The notes below the pieces were generated by a model. The model was not told the DNA's origin. It did not search any database and saw only the letters and a program-made list of their open reading frames with translations. A DNA stretch of 64,000 nt, taken from positions 1-64,000 of the forward strand of contig NZ_OW968402.1 in the NCBI RefSeq assembly GCF_943169825.2, in the 5' to 3' direction. A program made the translations under genes and the position numbers. The first letter of the stretch is position 1; each line of letters opens with the position of its first letter. This DNA is from Varibaculum prostatecancerukia. GTDB lineage: Bacteria; Actinomycetota; Actinomycetes; Actinomycetales; Actinomycetaceae. Positions 47,584 through 56,306 of this stretch are shown here, in pieces.

Positions 47584-47779
47584 AAGTTACAGGCTCCCAA
47601 ATACAAATTTTCCGGATACCATTCTACCGCAAATCGGCTTTACCTGCTAAAGAGGCTCATTTTTCGCGTCGGGCAGGAGAAAATTGCTTGTGCCTGAGAT
47701 CTTGTGTGGGGTTATTGCCAGCTTGGTTTTTGGCTTTTCCCGGCTTTTCTCTACTAATGTTCCCGGTAGATTTCTCCAG

Positions 47780-48943
47780 CTATTTATTCGCGGAAAGCTC
47801 GGAAATAGTGATGATAGCGGCCTCAGGGGGGCAGGCCAGACGCACCGGCGTGAACTTGGAGGTTCCTAAGCCTCGGGAAATATGCACTGTGGTTTGCCCC
47901 GCTGCGACCGGGTCTGAAATCCCCGCCTGATTCCTGAGCGCCTGCAGGTCAACTGGGGGATAGGTTTTCCCTCGTCGCATCCGAGGCGCCGGATTTGGCA
48001 CGGTGCCTATTCGCCAGGAACGGACTCCTCCCGAATAGGAAAGGGGTAAATCGGTGTTGTTCACTAAAGCCCCGAAGCCTGGCAGGCAAACCTGACCTCC
48101 GTGGGTATGTCCCGCCAGCACCAGGTCGGCTCCGCAAGCCGCATATTGGTCGAGGACGCGCGCGTAGGGGGCATGGGTGAGGGCGAGACGTAAATCAGCT
48201 TTACTCCAGGTATCCGGTGTCCGTATCGCTTCGTCACGCCCGATATGGGGATCATCGGTCCCTGAAAGCGCCACGGTTAAATCCTGTGTTGCTCGCCCCT
48301 GTCGCGCGGGAGAAGTCACCGCCAAGGAGGCCACTTGATTATTAAGATCCTGCCAGCCTCCCGAGGTTAAGAAATTCTGGAATTCTGCAGTTGGCAGGTC
48401 GGGAACGTTGCGTAACTTTGGTTTTTTCTCGGGGAAAAAATAGTGCAACGGCACTTTGAACTGTCCCGAGTAGTAGTCATTGGAACCAAACACAAAGGCT
48501 CCCGGAAACTTTAGTAAGGGAGTGAGGGCGCGCTGCAGCATTTTTAATCCCGAAGAATCACAAAAGTTATCCCCGGTCAAAGCCACAAAATCAATCTCGG
48601 TGAACTCGGCTAGGGAAGCCACATATTCAGCTAGCCACTCACTTCGCGACCAAAAATGCAGGTCGGACAGGTGTAATATTCGCAGTTGCCAGGCAGTTCG
48701 TACCTGCTGTTTAGCTATCGCAGCGGCAGATTCCTGGCCAATAGGTGACTGCTGCGACTCACAGCGTCGGTCACCTAGATCCGGTAGGTTTCCTCCTACA
48801 CCCAAAGTCTCTTGTGCTTTTAATCCAGGAATCCCGGGGGATTTCAGTAGCTGATAACGGCGCAATTGCGGGCGGCGTGCCTCCAAAAAAGGATAGACCG
48901 CCGCAGATAAAGCCAATGCTCCTAGGGCGCTGCGCTTCCTCAA
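47780..48943 (-). CDS. Metallophosphoesterase (Rv3683-like)
   Basis: A calcineurin-like phosphoesterase, 387 residues, with the conserved series DLHF (metal ligands Asp and His), GDNFCD, a GNHD-type element that reads GSND, then HAPY and GHTHGG near the end. The N-terminus has a hydrophobic stretch of uncertain type. The start is TTG, two bases after the ponA2 stop, with a shared transcript; the TTG lies next to no strong ribosome binding site, suggesting coupling. The pair ponA2-metallophosphoesterase beside whiB is conserved in mycobacteria. Substrate unknown. Confidence 0.85.
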   Translation of the reverse strand: MRKRSALGALALSAAVYPFLEARRPQLRRYQLLKSPGIPGLKAQETLGVGGNLPDLGDRRCESQQSPIGQESAAAIAKQQVRTAWQLRILHLSDLHFWSRSEWLAEYVASLAEFTEIDFVALTGDNFCDSSGLKMLQRALTPLLKFPGAFVFGSNDYYSGQFKVPLHYFFPEKKPKLRNVPDLPTAEFQNFLTSGGWQDLNNQVASLAVTSPARQGRATQDLTVALSGTDDPHIGRDEAIRTPDTWSKADLRLALTHAPYARVLDQYAACGADLVLAGHTHGGQVCLPGFGALVNNTDLPLSYSGGVRSWRIGTVPNPAPRMRRGKTYPPVDLQALRNQAGISDPVAAGQTTVHISRGLGTSKFTPVRLACPPEAAIITISELSANK

Positions 48944-48945
48944 AC

Positions 48946-51144
48946 CTAATTTTCCCCTTCGTAGAAGGTTTCCGTGATTTCGGTGACGCCAGGGCTGGGG
49001 GATTGTGCTCCCTCCTGGGGTTCCTTCTTCTGCGGGCGCCGCGGTCCTTGGTTAATATTCTTGCCTCCCCCGAGATTGACCTGGGGGAAGCTGGCAGCAG
49101 GTAGCGGTTGTACCGCTTTCGCCATATATTCCTTAAAGGTCATGGCCGGAACGGTATTGCCGTAAAGCACCCCGTAGTAACTGCCGTTAATTCTCATGCC
49201 TACCAAATGGCGGTTTCCGCCCTGCGAATAACCCACCCACACCGCGGTAGCCAGATTGGGGGTTGCTCCTACTGTCCAGGCGGCTTTGGGGCCGTCAGTA
49301 GTTCCCGTTTTAGCCATTACTTGTCGGCCAATACTTACCCGACCTCCATAGCTATTGGCGGTAGAAACTAGCACCTGAGCGGTCTTATTAGCCACTTCTT
49401 CATCGATAGTACGTTTACATTTCCCGGAAGGAACTTTTAAGTTCTTACCCTCAGAATTGGTGACCTTTTCGAGAGCAATCGGAGTACAACGGTTTCCTCC
49501 GGAAGCAATAGTGCCGAAGGCGTTAGCCATATTCAAAGGCGGAATTGAAGCGGCACCAATAATGAAGGAAGGTCCGAAATCTTCTTTTCCATTGGGATCT
49601 CCGGTAACCGCCCCCATTCTCTGACCCATCTTGTAAATATCGCAAAGATTCAGGTTAACGGCCATTCCCGCGTAGGTGGTGTTTAAAGATTTCTCGGTAC
49701 CTTCAACTACGGAAGTGGCGTAGTTATTTCCCCCGGTAGCATTCTTTAAATCCCAGGGCCCGGCCTTTACCGGGCAGTTCCCGGAAATTTTCCATTCACT
49801 GGCGTTGTAGTGGGTGCGTCCTCCCACTACCGAATAGGCCGAATAGCCGTTATCAAACCAGGTGGCCAAGGTTACTGGTTTATAGGATGACCCCGGCTGG
49901 AAGCCTGCGCCCCCGCCATGGGCTTTATCCACCCCAAAAGAGGTTTCAGTTGCCCGCGGATGCTCCTCGTCTGGATTCCCATAAGGGGTGTTTTGTGCTA
50001 AGGCACGGACTTTACCCGTACCAGGCTCGATGGAAGCAATAGCCACCGACAAGCCGGAGGAATCATTCTCAGGAATCCGGTTAAAGGCGGTATCGGTAGC
50101 TGCCTCCTGCATATCGGAGTCCATTGTGGTGTAAATCTTGAGGCCTCCGCGTAGCAACAGCCGGGCGCGATCATTAACCGACTTTCCAAAAGCCGGATTG
50201 TTGTAAATTTCATTGACCGCAAAAGCACAGAAATAGGAAGCCTTTCCAGCAGCCGCACATCCTTGACGGAACTGAGAAACTTTCAGCATATCTGCGATTT
50301 TTACTGCCTTAGCTTCCTCATATTGCTTATAGGTAATCATCCGTTCCCGCAACATAGCCTTTAGTACCTGGTCACGCCGATTCTTACCGGCTTCGGGATG
50401 TACCGTGGGGTCATATTTTGCCGGGGACTGGGTCATTCCGGCCAGCAGCGCGCCCTCGCCAATCGTTAGGTCTTTCGCGCCCTTAGAAAAATAGTAACGG
50501 CTGGCAGATTCCACCCCATAAACCGAAGCCCCATAGGGAGCGATATTTAAGTACCCCTCTAAGATCTGGTCTTTGGAAAGTTTCTTTTCGATAGCAAGGG
50601 CATCTTTGGCTTCCCGCATTTTCCGGGCAATGCTCTGCTCGCGAGCTTTGCGAACCTCATTCATATCCCCCGAGCGCAACCCCTTATCAATCAAGGTGTT
50701 TTTAACTAGCTGCTGGGTGAGGGTCGAGGCGCCTTGGGTATCGCGACCAGCCAAGTTATTGACAATGGCGCGTGCCATCCCTTCCAGATCTACCCCCCGG
50801 TGTTCATAGAAGCGGTGATCTTCGATGGCAATGGTCCCCTTTTGTACCCAGGGGGACATATCTTTAAGTTTGACTACGATCCGGTTCTCCGCGTAAAAAC
50901 GGGCGATTTCTTTGCCGTCGTGGGAATAAAGAACGGATTGTTGGGAAGGCTGGGTGGGTTTAAACTCGCTGGGAATCTCGGTCATTGCGCTCATCCCTAC
51001 CCGCGCTGTTAGCCCGGCCATGCCCACCACAGGTAGGGACAGCCCGGCCAGCAGTACTGCTGCCAGTGCGATTAGAGCCGCCATCGCCGTCAGGGTGCGG
51101 CGTAGCTGCTGGCGCGGCAGATAACGATCGGTGCCTTTATGCAT
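48946..51144 (-). CDS. ponA2: Class A penicillin-binding protein, second copy (PonA2-like)
   Basis: Bifunctional peptidoglycan synthase, 732 residues. After a short cytoplasmic start and a membrane anchor (about 20-40) comes the GT51 domain with IEDHRFYEHRGVD (catalytic Glu) and TQGASTLTQQLVKN, then a transpeptidase domain with SSYK, SLN (in SLNTTYAGMAV) and KTGTTDGPKAAW. All motifs are intact. The C-terminus has a Pro/Gln-rich linker. It is convergent with nothing and divergent from whiB across about 190 bases, as in Rv3682/Rv3681c. The chromosome thus carries two class A enzymes, one at the ori-proximal ponA and this one. Confidence 0.95.
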   Translation of the reverse strand: MHKGTDRYLPRQQLRRTLTAMAALIALAAVLLAGLSLPVVGMAGLTARVGMSAMTEIPSEFKPTQPSQQSVLYSHDGKEIARFYAENRIVVKLKDMSPWVQKGTIAIEDHRFYEHRGVDLEGMARAIVNNLAGRDTQGASTLTQQLVKNTLIDKGLRSGDMNEVRKAREQSIARKMREAKDALAIEKKLSKDQILEGYLNIAPYGASVYGVESASRYYFSKGAKDLTIGEGALLAGMTQSPAKYDPTVHPEAGKNRRDQVLKAMLRERMITYKQYEEAKAVKIADMLKVSQFRQGCAAAGKASYFCAFAVNEIYNNPAFGKSVNDRARLLLRGGLKIYTTMDSDMQEAATDTAFNRIPENDSSGLSVAIASIEPGTGKVRALAQNTPYGNPDEEHPRATETSFGVDKAHGGGAGFQPGSSYKPVTLATWFDNGYSAYSVVGGRTHYNASEWKISGNCPVKAGPWDLKNATGGNNYATSVVEGTEKSLNTTYAGMAVNLNLCDIYKMGQRMGAVTGDPNGKEDFGPSFIIGAASIPPLNMANAFGTIASGGNRCTPIALEKVTNSEGKNLKVPSGKCKRTIDEEVANKTAQVLVSTANSYGGRVSIGRQVMAKTGTTDGPKAAWTVGATPNLATAVWVGYSQGGNRHLVGMRINGSYYGVLYGNTVPAMTFKEYMAKAVQPLPAASFPQVNLGGGKNINQGPRRPQKKEPQEGAQSPSPGVTEITETFYEGEN

Positions 51145-51253
51145 ATTCCTACCCTACTTTGCCTGACCTCATTTCGGCACCTTCGGGGGCTGTTGGTAAG
51201 CAGATTGTGGGCAATCACCTCCTGGCGGCCTAGCTAAAATTTCTTTTGGTTTT

Positions 51254-51296
51254 CATTTTGTATTTTTAGCAAAATGTAGGTACGGTCACATATGTG
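51254..51296. promoter_or_regulatory. Palindromic elements between ponA2 and whiB
   Basis: CATTTTG (51254-51260) and CAAAATG (51270-51276) form a 7-bp inverted repeat with a nine-base spacer, and CACATATGTG (51287-51296) is a perfect ten-base palindrome, 35 bases before the whiB ATG. The region around 51235-51275 is AT-rich. They sit where control sites for the divergent genes would be; which regulator binds is unknown. Confidence 0.35.
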
Positions 51297-51330
51297 GGCA
51301 ATGTCGCCGCAAGAGTTCAAGGAGTGAACA

Positions 51331-51660
51331 ATGAGTTTTAGCCAGGACGAGACGTGGGCTGCGCGGGCTCTGTGTGCTAGCCAAGAACCAGATGCGCTGT
51401 TTGTGCAGGGTGCGGCGCAAAGACAAGTGCGCACCCGCTGTTTTGCCTGCCCGGTACGTCTAGAATGCCTGGCTGATGCTCTGCAATCGGAAGCCAACTA
51501 TGGGGTGTGGGGCGGTCTTACTGAGCGGGAACGCCGGGCGATGCTGCGCTATTACGATGAGGTCACCGACTGGTGGGAGTGGCTACATAATTCTTCTGAT
51601 GAACTTGCTGCCGAGCTTCGCCAACCCACCACCCCGAACGTTTTGGCGCGGGTGCGTTAG
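51331..51660 (+). CDS. WhiB-family iron-sulfur transcription factor (WhiB4-like)
   Basis: Small redox-sensing regulator that binds a [4Fe-4S] cluster and contacts the primary sigma factor. The 109-residue protein has the four Cys ligands at 15, 37, 40 and 46 (C-X21-C-X2-C-X5-C), the GVWGGLTERER signature and a C-terminal basic/acidic tail. AAGGAG is seven bases before the ATG. It is divergent from ponA2, the position of whiB4 (Rv3681c) in mycobacteria. Confidence 0.95.
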   Translation: MSFSQDETWAARALCASQEPDALFVQGAAQRQVRTRCFACPVRLECLADALQSEANYGVWGGLTERERRAMLRYYDEVTDWWEWLHNSSDELAAELRQPTTPNVLARVR

Positions 51661-51687
51661 GTACCGCGCTGCCGCTAGACTGAAGCC

Positions 51688-51849
51688 ATGACTAAATGGG
51701 AATATGCGACGATTCCGTTACTGTCGCACAATACGAAAGCAATTCTTGATAATTGGGGCGAGGACGGCTGGGAACTGGTCAGCGTAATCGCCGGCCCGAA
51801 CGGTTGGGAAAACCCGGTTGCCTATTTGAAGCGTCCGCGTGGTGAATAA
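51688..51849 (+). CDS. DUF4177 family small protein
   Basis: A 53-residue protein starting MTKWEYATIPLLSHNTKAIL and containing NWGEDGWELVSVI, which matches the small DUF4177 family (mycobacterial Rv3678A). Function unknown. The next gene encodes RidA, as in mycobacteria, and overlaps closely: a possible GTG of the RidA frame lies inside it, but the better ATG follows ten bases past its stop. Too short for an automatic length filter. Confidence 0.8.
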   Translation: MTKWEYATIPLLSHNTKAILDNWGEDGWELVSVIAGPNGWENPVAYLKRPRGE

Positions 51850-51859
51850 GGTTAATCAT

Positions 51860-52330
51860 ATGTCGCAGGTTTCTGACCGCTTGATTGAAGCGGGATTATC
51901 TTTACCTCCGGTAGCAACACCGGTAGCCGCTTATACTCCCGCGATTGCTATCAAGAGCGAGGGCGGATTAGTGGTGCGCACCTCCGGGCAGATTCCGGTA
52001 GTGGACGGGAATCTAGTAGCAACTGGTCTAGTAGGGGCGGAAGTTAGCCCCCAAGACGCCTATCAGGCTGCCCAGGTATGTGCCCTCAATGCCCTGGCCG
52101 CCGCGGCCGAGGTAGCGGGCGGGCTAGATCAGCTAGAGCGGGTATTAAAAGTTACCGTGTTCGTAGCTTCTACCCCCACTTTTACCGGCCAGGCGGCGGT
52201 AGCAAACGGAGCTTCGGATACTTTCGGGAAACTATTTGACCAGCCCCATATCCGCTCGGCAGTGGGGGTAGCTTCGCTGCCGCTAGGAGCCCCTTGTGAG
52301 GTAGAGGTAGAGTTCCTGGCTCGCGCGTAA
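51860..52330 (+). CDS. RidA family enamine/imine deaminase
   Basis: Hydrolyses reactive enamines/imines released by PLP enzymes such as threonine dehydratase, avoiding damage. The 156-residue protein has the RidA fold with VRTSGQIPVVDGNLVATGLVG, ALNALAAAAEVAGGLDQL, VKVTVFVAS and HIRSAVGVASLPLGAPCEVEVEF near the end, including the conserved Arg and Pro/Leu region. A longer reading from GTG 51839 is possible; the ATG at 51860, with AAGG eight bases upstream, is preferred. It is a member of the actinobacterial subfamily linked to the DUF4177 gene. Confidence 0.85.
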   Translation: MSQVSDRLIEAGLSLPPVATPVAAYTPAIAIKSEGGLVVRTSGQIPVVDGNLVATGLVGAEVSPQDAYQAAQVCALNALAAAAEVAGGLDQLERVLKVTVFVASTPTFTGQAAVANGASDTFGKLFDQPHIRSAVGVASLPLGAPCEVEVEFLARA

Positions 52331-52347
52331 AACCTGCGGTTACCTGG

Positions 52348-52698
52348 TTAGTTAGTTTTCTGAGCGCTGACAGTGGCGGCGCGTCGCGCCGACCAGTAGA
52401 CGATGCCGGTAAAGATCGCGGTCCCAAGGGTGCAAATAAGTTGCACGGACAGTGCATGTTCGGCGGTGAGGGCAGCGATGGCGAATCCGTTCAACACGCA
52501 AAGCACCGCGGTAGCCCCCAGCAGGGGAGCGGCCGCCCGGTGCGCCTGGAGCCAAGTGTTATCGCTGGTAGTGGTGGCGGCATTGACGATCCCCCAGCGA
52601 GAGCCGCGGGGCAGATGTTGGCGATGAAATAAAATCAGTCCCGCTCCCAGGTAGGCTGCCAGCAGCAGGTAGCAGATGCCAATCACCAAAGCCATCAT
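52348..52698 (-). CDS. SdpI-like small membrane protein
   Basis: A 116-residue protein with about four membrane segments and the pattern SDNTWLQAHRAAAPLL in the second loop, typical of SdpI-type immunity/signalling proteins in actinobacteria. In Bacillus, SdpI protects against a killing factor; whether this one does is unknown. It starts directly after the stop of the MFS gene (TAA then ATG) and is translationally coupled to it. Confidence 0.65.
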   Translation of the reverse strand: MMALVIGICYLLLAAYLGAGLILFHRQHLPRGSRWGIVNAATTTSDNTWLQAHRAAAPLLGATAVLCVLNGFAIAALTAEHALSVQLICTLGTAIFTGIVYWSARRAATVSAQKTN

Positions 52699-54192
52699 TT
52701 ATTCATTCCCTTTCTCCGGCGGATTCAGTTCAAACTTTAACGGATTTTCTCGGCGCTTCAGGGCGTCAGCTAGGGCAAAGAGGAAAGCGATGATGATGAA
52801 GGCGATTACTGCGGACATTCCGTAGCTAAAGGCGCCGGTATAGGCTTGCCTTGCTGGCTCGCTCCCGGGATGAGCGTCTACGGTGCCGAGGCGCAGGTAA
52901 AAAGCCAAAGTGGCGCCGGCCAGTCCAATCGCTCCTCCTACTCGCTGCGCGGTTTGAGAAATTCCTCCGGCAGCTCCGGCGTTACCGGGCGGTATTGAAA
53001 GTAGCGAGAATGCTTGGGCGGGAGAAAAGAAAATTCCCGACCCTAAACCCGAACAGAACATAGAGGCTATTAGCAGGTAGGGAATACTTTTGGGGGAGGC
53101 AAGATGGGTTATTAGTACCGTGCCAGTCAAAGAAACAATCACTAGGGCGCAAGCGATTACTAAAATCCAGCGCCCCCACTTTATGGCCAGGCGCGAAGAT
53201 TGGGCGGAGGAAATCGCCGAACCCAGCGCTAAAGGAATCTGTAAAAGCCCAGCTACCAGGGGACTTATTCCTAAGCCTTGCTGCAGATAGAGGGTGTAAA
53301 TAATAAATAGTGCCGTCCAGCCCGCACAGAAAGCGGTTAGTAAAATCGTGCCCACCATATAGGAGGGATCTAGGCGCAGAGAACGGGGCATTACTACCGG
53401 AATCTTGCGGTTTTCCCGGAAGTTTTCCAGCGCCCAAAATCCCAGAAAACCCAGGGCTCCGCCTGGCAGTAACAGCCAGCGCCAGTTTCCAAGTCCCCCA
53501 CTATGCATAGTGGCATCGATAAAGGGATACATCACCGCTAAAAACGCGGCCGCCAGCAGGAAGATTCCGGGTAGATCTAAGCGGGTGTCGCTGGCGGTGC
53601 GGGCAGGGTCAGGGGCAATAGTGCGGTAGGTGACGAAAATAATTACCGCGCAGATGGGAATATTGATTAAGAATGCGGCTCGCCAGCCAAGATTGGTGCC
53701 CAGCAGGGCGATTAGTACCCCGCCCATAGTGGGGCCGATGGCGGTGGCAATCCCGATAATCATTCCGAAAGATCCGTAGGCGCGGGCGCGTTCTTGTCCG
53801 CGGAAAAGTATTTGGATCAGCCCGAATACCTGGGGACTGATGATGGCGGCGCCGACGCCTGCGAGCAGGCGCATCAGGATTAAAGTTAGGGGGTTCATCG
53901 CAAGCCCGGCCCCTAATGAGGAAACCGCAAACACTGCTACCCCGATTACAAACAGGCGACGATGCCCCCAGGTGTCGCCCATTCTGCCGGCAGGAATCAG
54001 CGCTAAGCCAAAAAACAGGGTGTAACCAGCCATAATCCATTGCACATCGTTGCTGGTTAGCCCCAGCGCCTTGGTCATGGAAGGGATAGAAACATTGAGC
54101 ATTGACACTGCCAGTAAGGTCAGGGCCGCCGCTGAAAGCAAAGTATAAAGCGCGCGGTAACGTTGACGCTGGTCTGGCTGTGGATTGCTCAT
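52699..54192 (-). CDS. MFS drug/H+ antiporter, DHA2 (14-segment) type
   Basis: A 497-residue efflux protein with 14 membrane segments. The start contains SMLNVSIPSMTKALGLTSNDVQWIM and the motif A-type GRMGDTWGHRR (about 68-78). These proteins expel drugs, dyes and surfactants. It is followed without a gap by an SdpI-like gene. Its promoter would lie in the 90 bases before the plus-strand sterol-carrier-like gene; no regulator gene is near. Confidence 0.9.
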   Translation of the reverse strand: MSNPQPDQRQRYRALYTLLSAAALTLLAVSMLNVSIPSMTKALGLTSNDVQWIMAGYTLFFGLALIPAGRMGDTWGHRRLFVIGVAVFAVSSLGAGLAMNPLTLILMRLLAGVGAAIISPQVFGLIQILFRGQERARAYGSFGMIIGIATAIGPTMGGVLIALLGTNLGWRAAFLINIPICAVIIFVTYRTIAPDPARTASDTRLDLPGIFLLAAAFLAVMYPFIDATMHSGGLGNWRWLLLPGGALGFLGFWALENFRENRKIPVVMPRSLRLDPSYMVGTILLTAFCAGWTALFIIYTLYLQQGLGISPLVAGLLQIPLALGSAISSAQSSRLAIKWGRWILVIACALVIVSLTGTVLITHLASPKSIPYLLIASMFCSGLGSGIFFSPAQAFSLLSIPPGNAGAAGGISQTAQRVGGAIGLAGATLAFYLRLGTVDAHPGSEPARQAYTGAFSYGMSAVIAFIIIAFLFALADALKRRENPLKFELNPPEKGNE

Positions 54193-54283
54193 CGGTTATA
54201 GCCTAAGGGGTGGCGGGGCGAAAGCGTTAGTACATTCAGGGTGCAGTCAACCCAACCCCAGTTAGGAACTTTGGGAGGTCGGT

Positions 54284-54655
54284 TTGGGAAGAAAAATTTC
54301 TGCGGAGGACGGGCAGGCAGCTTTAGCCGCTTGGATTAGGGGAAATGCTAGCCGGGCAGATCAAGGCATGGCAGTGCGTTACAGCTTGCAGATTTTAGCC
54401 CAGCGTCATCCCGGTCAGGCAGTTGAGGTGCGGGTGCCACCTTTTGGGGCAGTCCAAATCGGCACCGGAACTGTGCATCGGCGGGGAACCCCTCCGGCGG
54501 TAGTAGAGATGAAAACCGATACTTGGCTTGCTTTAGCTAGTGGCAGTTTGACCTGGGAAAATGCGGTGAGTGGCAAACAGATTAACGCTACCGGGGTGGG
54601 TTCAGATTTAACTGCTTATTTGCCGGTATTTTCTCCGTTGCCACCGCTTTCCTAG
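54284..54655 (+). CDS. Sterol-carrier-family (SCP2-like) conserved protein
   Basis: A 123-residue protein with the actinobacterial pattern AVRYSLQILAQRHPG, VEVRVPPFGAVQI, RGTPPAVVEMKTDTWLALASG and LTWENAV. The family is named for the SCP2 fold but has no proven lipid ligand. Translation starts at TTG 54284, with GGGAGG five bases upstream. In mycobacteria the homologue (Rv0807) stands before purF-purM and DUF3073; here DUF3073 lies 1.3 kb downstream and the pur genes are not between them. Confidence 0.75.
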   Translation: MGRKISAEDGQAALAAWIRGNASRADQGMAVRYSLQILAQRHPGQAVEVRVPPFGAVQIGTGTVHRRGTPPAVVEMKTDTWLALASGSLTWENAVSGKQINATGVGSDLTAYLPVFSPLPPLS

Positions 54656-54796
54656 GTTTAGTTAGCTTTCGAAAGAGGTTATCGCGCCGCGATTCGCCAA
54701 TGGGGGAAACTAGGCCTCCGCATAGAAACTACCCGTAGCATAGAATATGGTTACTAAAAGGAACAGCTCTCAGCAATGGATAGGAGCGATTTGAAA

Positions 54797-55495
54797 ATGT
54801 CAGATCCGCAGCAACCCGTACCTTCAACACCGGGTTATCATCCCGCACCGGGAACTCCGCCTGCTCACCGGCCAGCTCCGGGCGTACCGGCGACTCCCGG
54901 TTACCACTCGAATAATAAAACCGCAGGCGAGGGGGCGACTTGGGTATCTGTGAGCCAGCCAGGGGAAGATACTGCTAAATCGGATGCCGCTAAGGCACCC
55001 TCCGGTGCGTCCTCTGGTTCGGACCGTGCGGTTCCCTCCTATACTCCCCCCACCTCAAATACTGAGAAGGGCACGGAAAGTAAGAACGCTGCCCCCGTGC
55101 AGACAAAAGCTACCTCGACCCGCCCGAGCTTGGGGAATCTGGTATCAAAGCTTTCTGACCAGGTACAAGCCTTAGTTAAGGGCGAGATTGAACTAGCGAA
55201 AGTCAAGGCCGCCAATATGGCGAAGCGTTCCGGGGCGGGAATCGCGCTGCTAGTAGTAGCTGGGGTGCTTGCTCTCTATATGCTGGGATTCCTGTTTGGA
55301 GCTGCCGCTGATGCCTTCGCCCTAGTGGTGCCGATGTGGGCAGCGAAACTGATTGTTGCCGGCATACTTTTGGTGCTATTGGCGATTTTCGCACTGGTGG
55401 GCAAGGCTTCGCTGAAAAAGGGATTGTCTGATAAACCAGATCCCCAAGCGGGAATAAAAGAAGATATTGAGGCGGTAAAGAAAGGCTTGGAATAA
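54797..55495 (+). CDS. Phage-holin-III/holin-X superfamily membrane protein
   Basis: The N-terminal 100 residues are Pro/Ser/Thr-rich and disordered; the rest has SDQVQALVKGEIELAKVKAANMAKRSG and two or three membrane helices (about 160-215), the layout of the actinobacterial holin-X (DUF1469) family. Despite the name it is a chromosomal envelope protein with no link to phage here. An ATG at 54776 opens the frame, but the better start is ATG 54797, preceded by AGGAG. It lies one base before a DUF3618 gene, the usual partner. Confidence 0.75.
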   Translation: MSDPQQPVPSTPGYHPAPGTPPAHRPAPGVPATPGYHSNNKTAGEGATWVSVSQPGEDTAKSDAAKAPSGASSGSDRAVPSYTPPTSNTEKGTESKNAAPVQTKATSTRPSLGNLVSKLSDQVQALVKGEIELAKVKAANMAKRSGAGIALLVVAGVLALYMLGFLFGAAADAFALVVPMWAAKLIVAGILLVLLAIFALVGKASLKKGLSDKPDPQAGIKEDIEAVKKGLE

Positions 55496-55496
55496 G

Positions 55497-55778
55497 ATGG
55501 AACAACGCAGCGAAAGTCAGATTAAGGCGGATCTCGAGGCCGCGCGGGCAGACCTGAGCGGCACTGTTGAGGAACTTTCCGACTATTTTTCGCCGAAAGC
55601 CAATGTTCAGCGGGCGAAAGCGGATGCCCAGCAAAAGGTACGTTCCTTAGCAGATAAGGCTCAAGACACGGTCGAGCAAGCCAGTGAGGGTAAGCCGGAG
55701 GCAATTAAGAAGGTAGCAGCGGTGGCCGGGGGTGCACTCTTGCTGGGGGCACTGCTAGTGCGCCGGATGTTAAAGTAA
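55497..55778 (+). CDS. DUF3618 domain protein
   Basis: The 93-residue protein has an amphipathic helical N-terminus (ESQIKADLEAARADLSGTVE, a DUF3618 signature), an alternating charged stretch and a C-terminal membrane helix (about 73-88) ending in basic residues. It follows the holin-X gene by one base and is commonly paired with it in actinobacteria. Function unknown. Confidence 0.8.
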   Translation: MEQRSESQIKADLEAARADLSGTVEELSDYFSPKANVQRAKADAQQKVRSLADKAQDTVEQASEGKPEAIKKVAAVAGGALLLGALLVRRMLK

Positions 55779-55958
55779 TCCTAAAGCAAAGCTATGTGAA
55801 GCGGATGATTTTTCCCGTGACTTCGTGTGCCGTGGAACTCAACCGTGGATTTGAATGGTCATAACGCCCGCAATGCGGTATCTTTTTATACAGAACATTT
55901 AAGGAAAGTTTTAGGGTGCGCCCGGCGTGCCCGTGATTATAGTGGAGGGGGTCACGCC

Positions 55959-56159
55959 ATGGGGCGCGGCCGTCAAAAGGCTAAACAGACAAAAGTAGCG
56001 CGCAAGCTAAAGTATTACAGTCCCGAGACGGACTATGAGGCACTGCAGCGAGAGTTGCAGGCTAAACAGCGCGATGAAGCCGCCGATGACAGCGGTGATG
56101 ATTTGGAAGATTGGCGCGACTATATTCCGTCCGCTACCGACGACGACTGGTTTAAGTAG
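55959..56159 (+). CDS. DUF3073 family protein
   Basis: A 66-residue basic-then-acidic protein starting MGRGRQKAKQTKVARKLKYYSP, highly conserved in actinobacteria (Rv0810c). The C-terminus is acidic (DDSGDDLEDW). The start is at the ATG 55959, preceded by GGAGGGGG; a longer frame from 55827 adds 44 unconserved residues. Function is unknown. It is convergent with the ABC permease gene. Confidence 0.85.
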   Translation: MGRGRQKAKQTKVARKLKYYSPETDYEALQRELQAKQRDEAADDSGDDLEDWRDYIPSATDDDWFK

Positions 56160-56306
56160 CTGCCGGCTTGGACGCTGCTGCTAGCAAATTCAGGGTTGGT
56201 GGCACCGCAGACTTCTAAACCGTCAGCGTCAGAATCCGACAAATATCCTAATGACAAAGAATAGCGGGCTATCGCTGATATCCGGATATAAGCACTGATT
56301 AGTGGA

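Noticed and set aside
54797-55495. Prophage holin
   Set aside because: The family name is misleading; no phage genes are near and the pairing with DUF3618 is a chromosomal actinobacterial feature.
55827-55958. 44-residue extension of the DUF3073 protein
   Set aside because: Unconserved, no ribosome binding site, and the ATG at 55959 has GGAGG and the family start.
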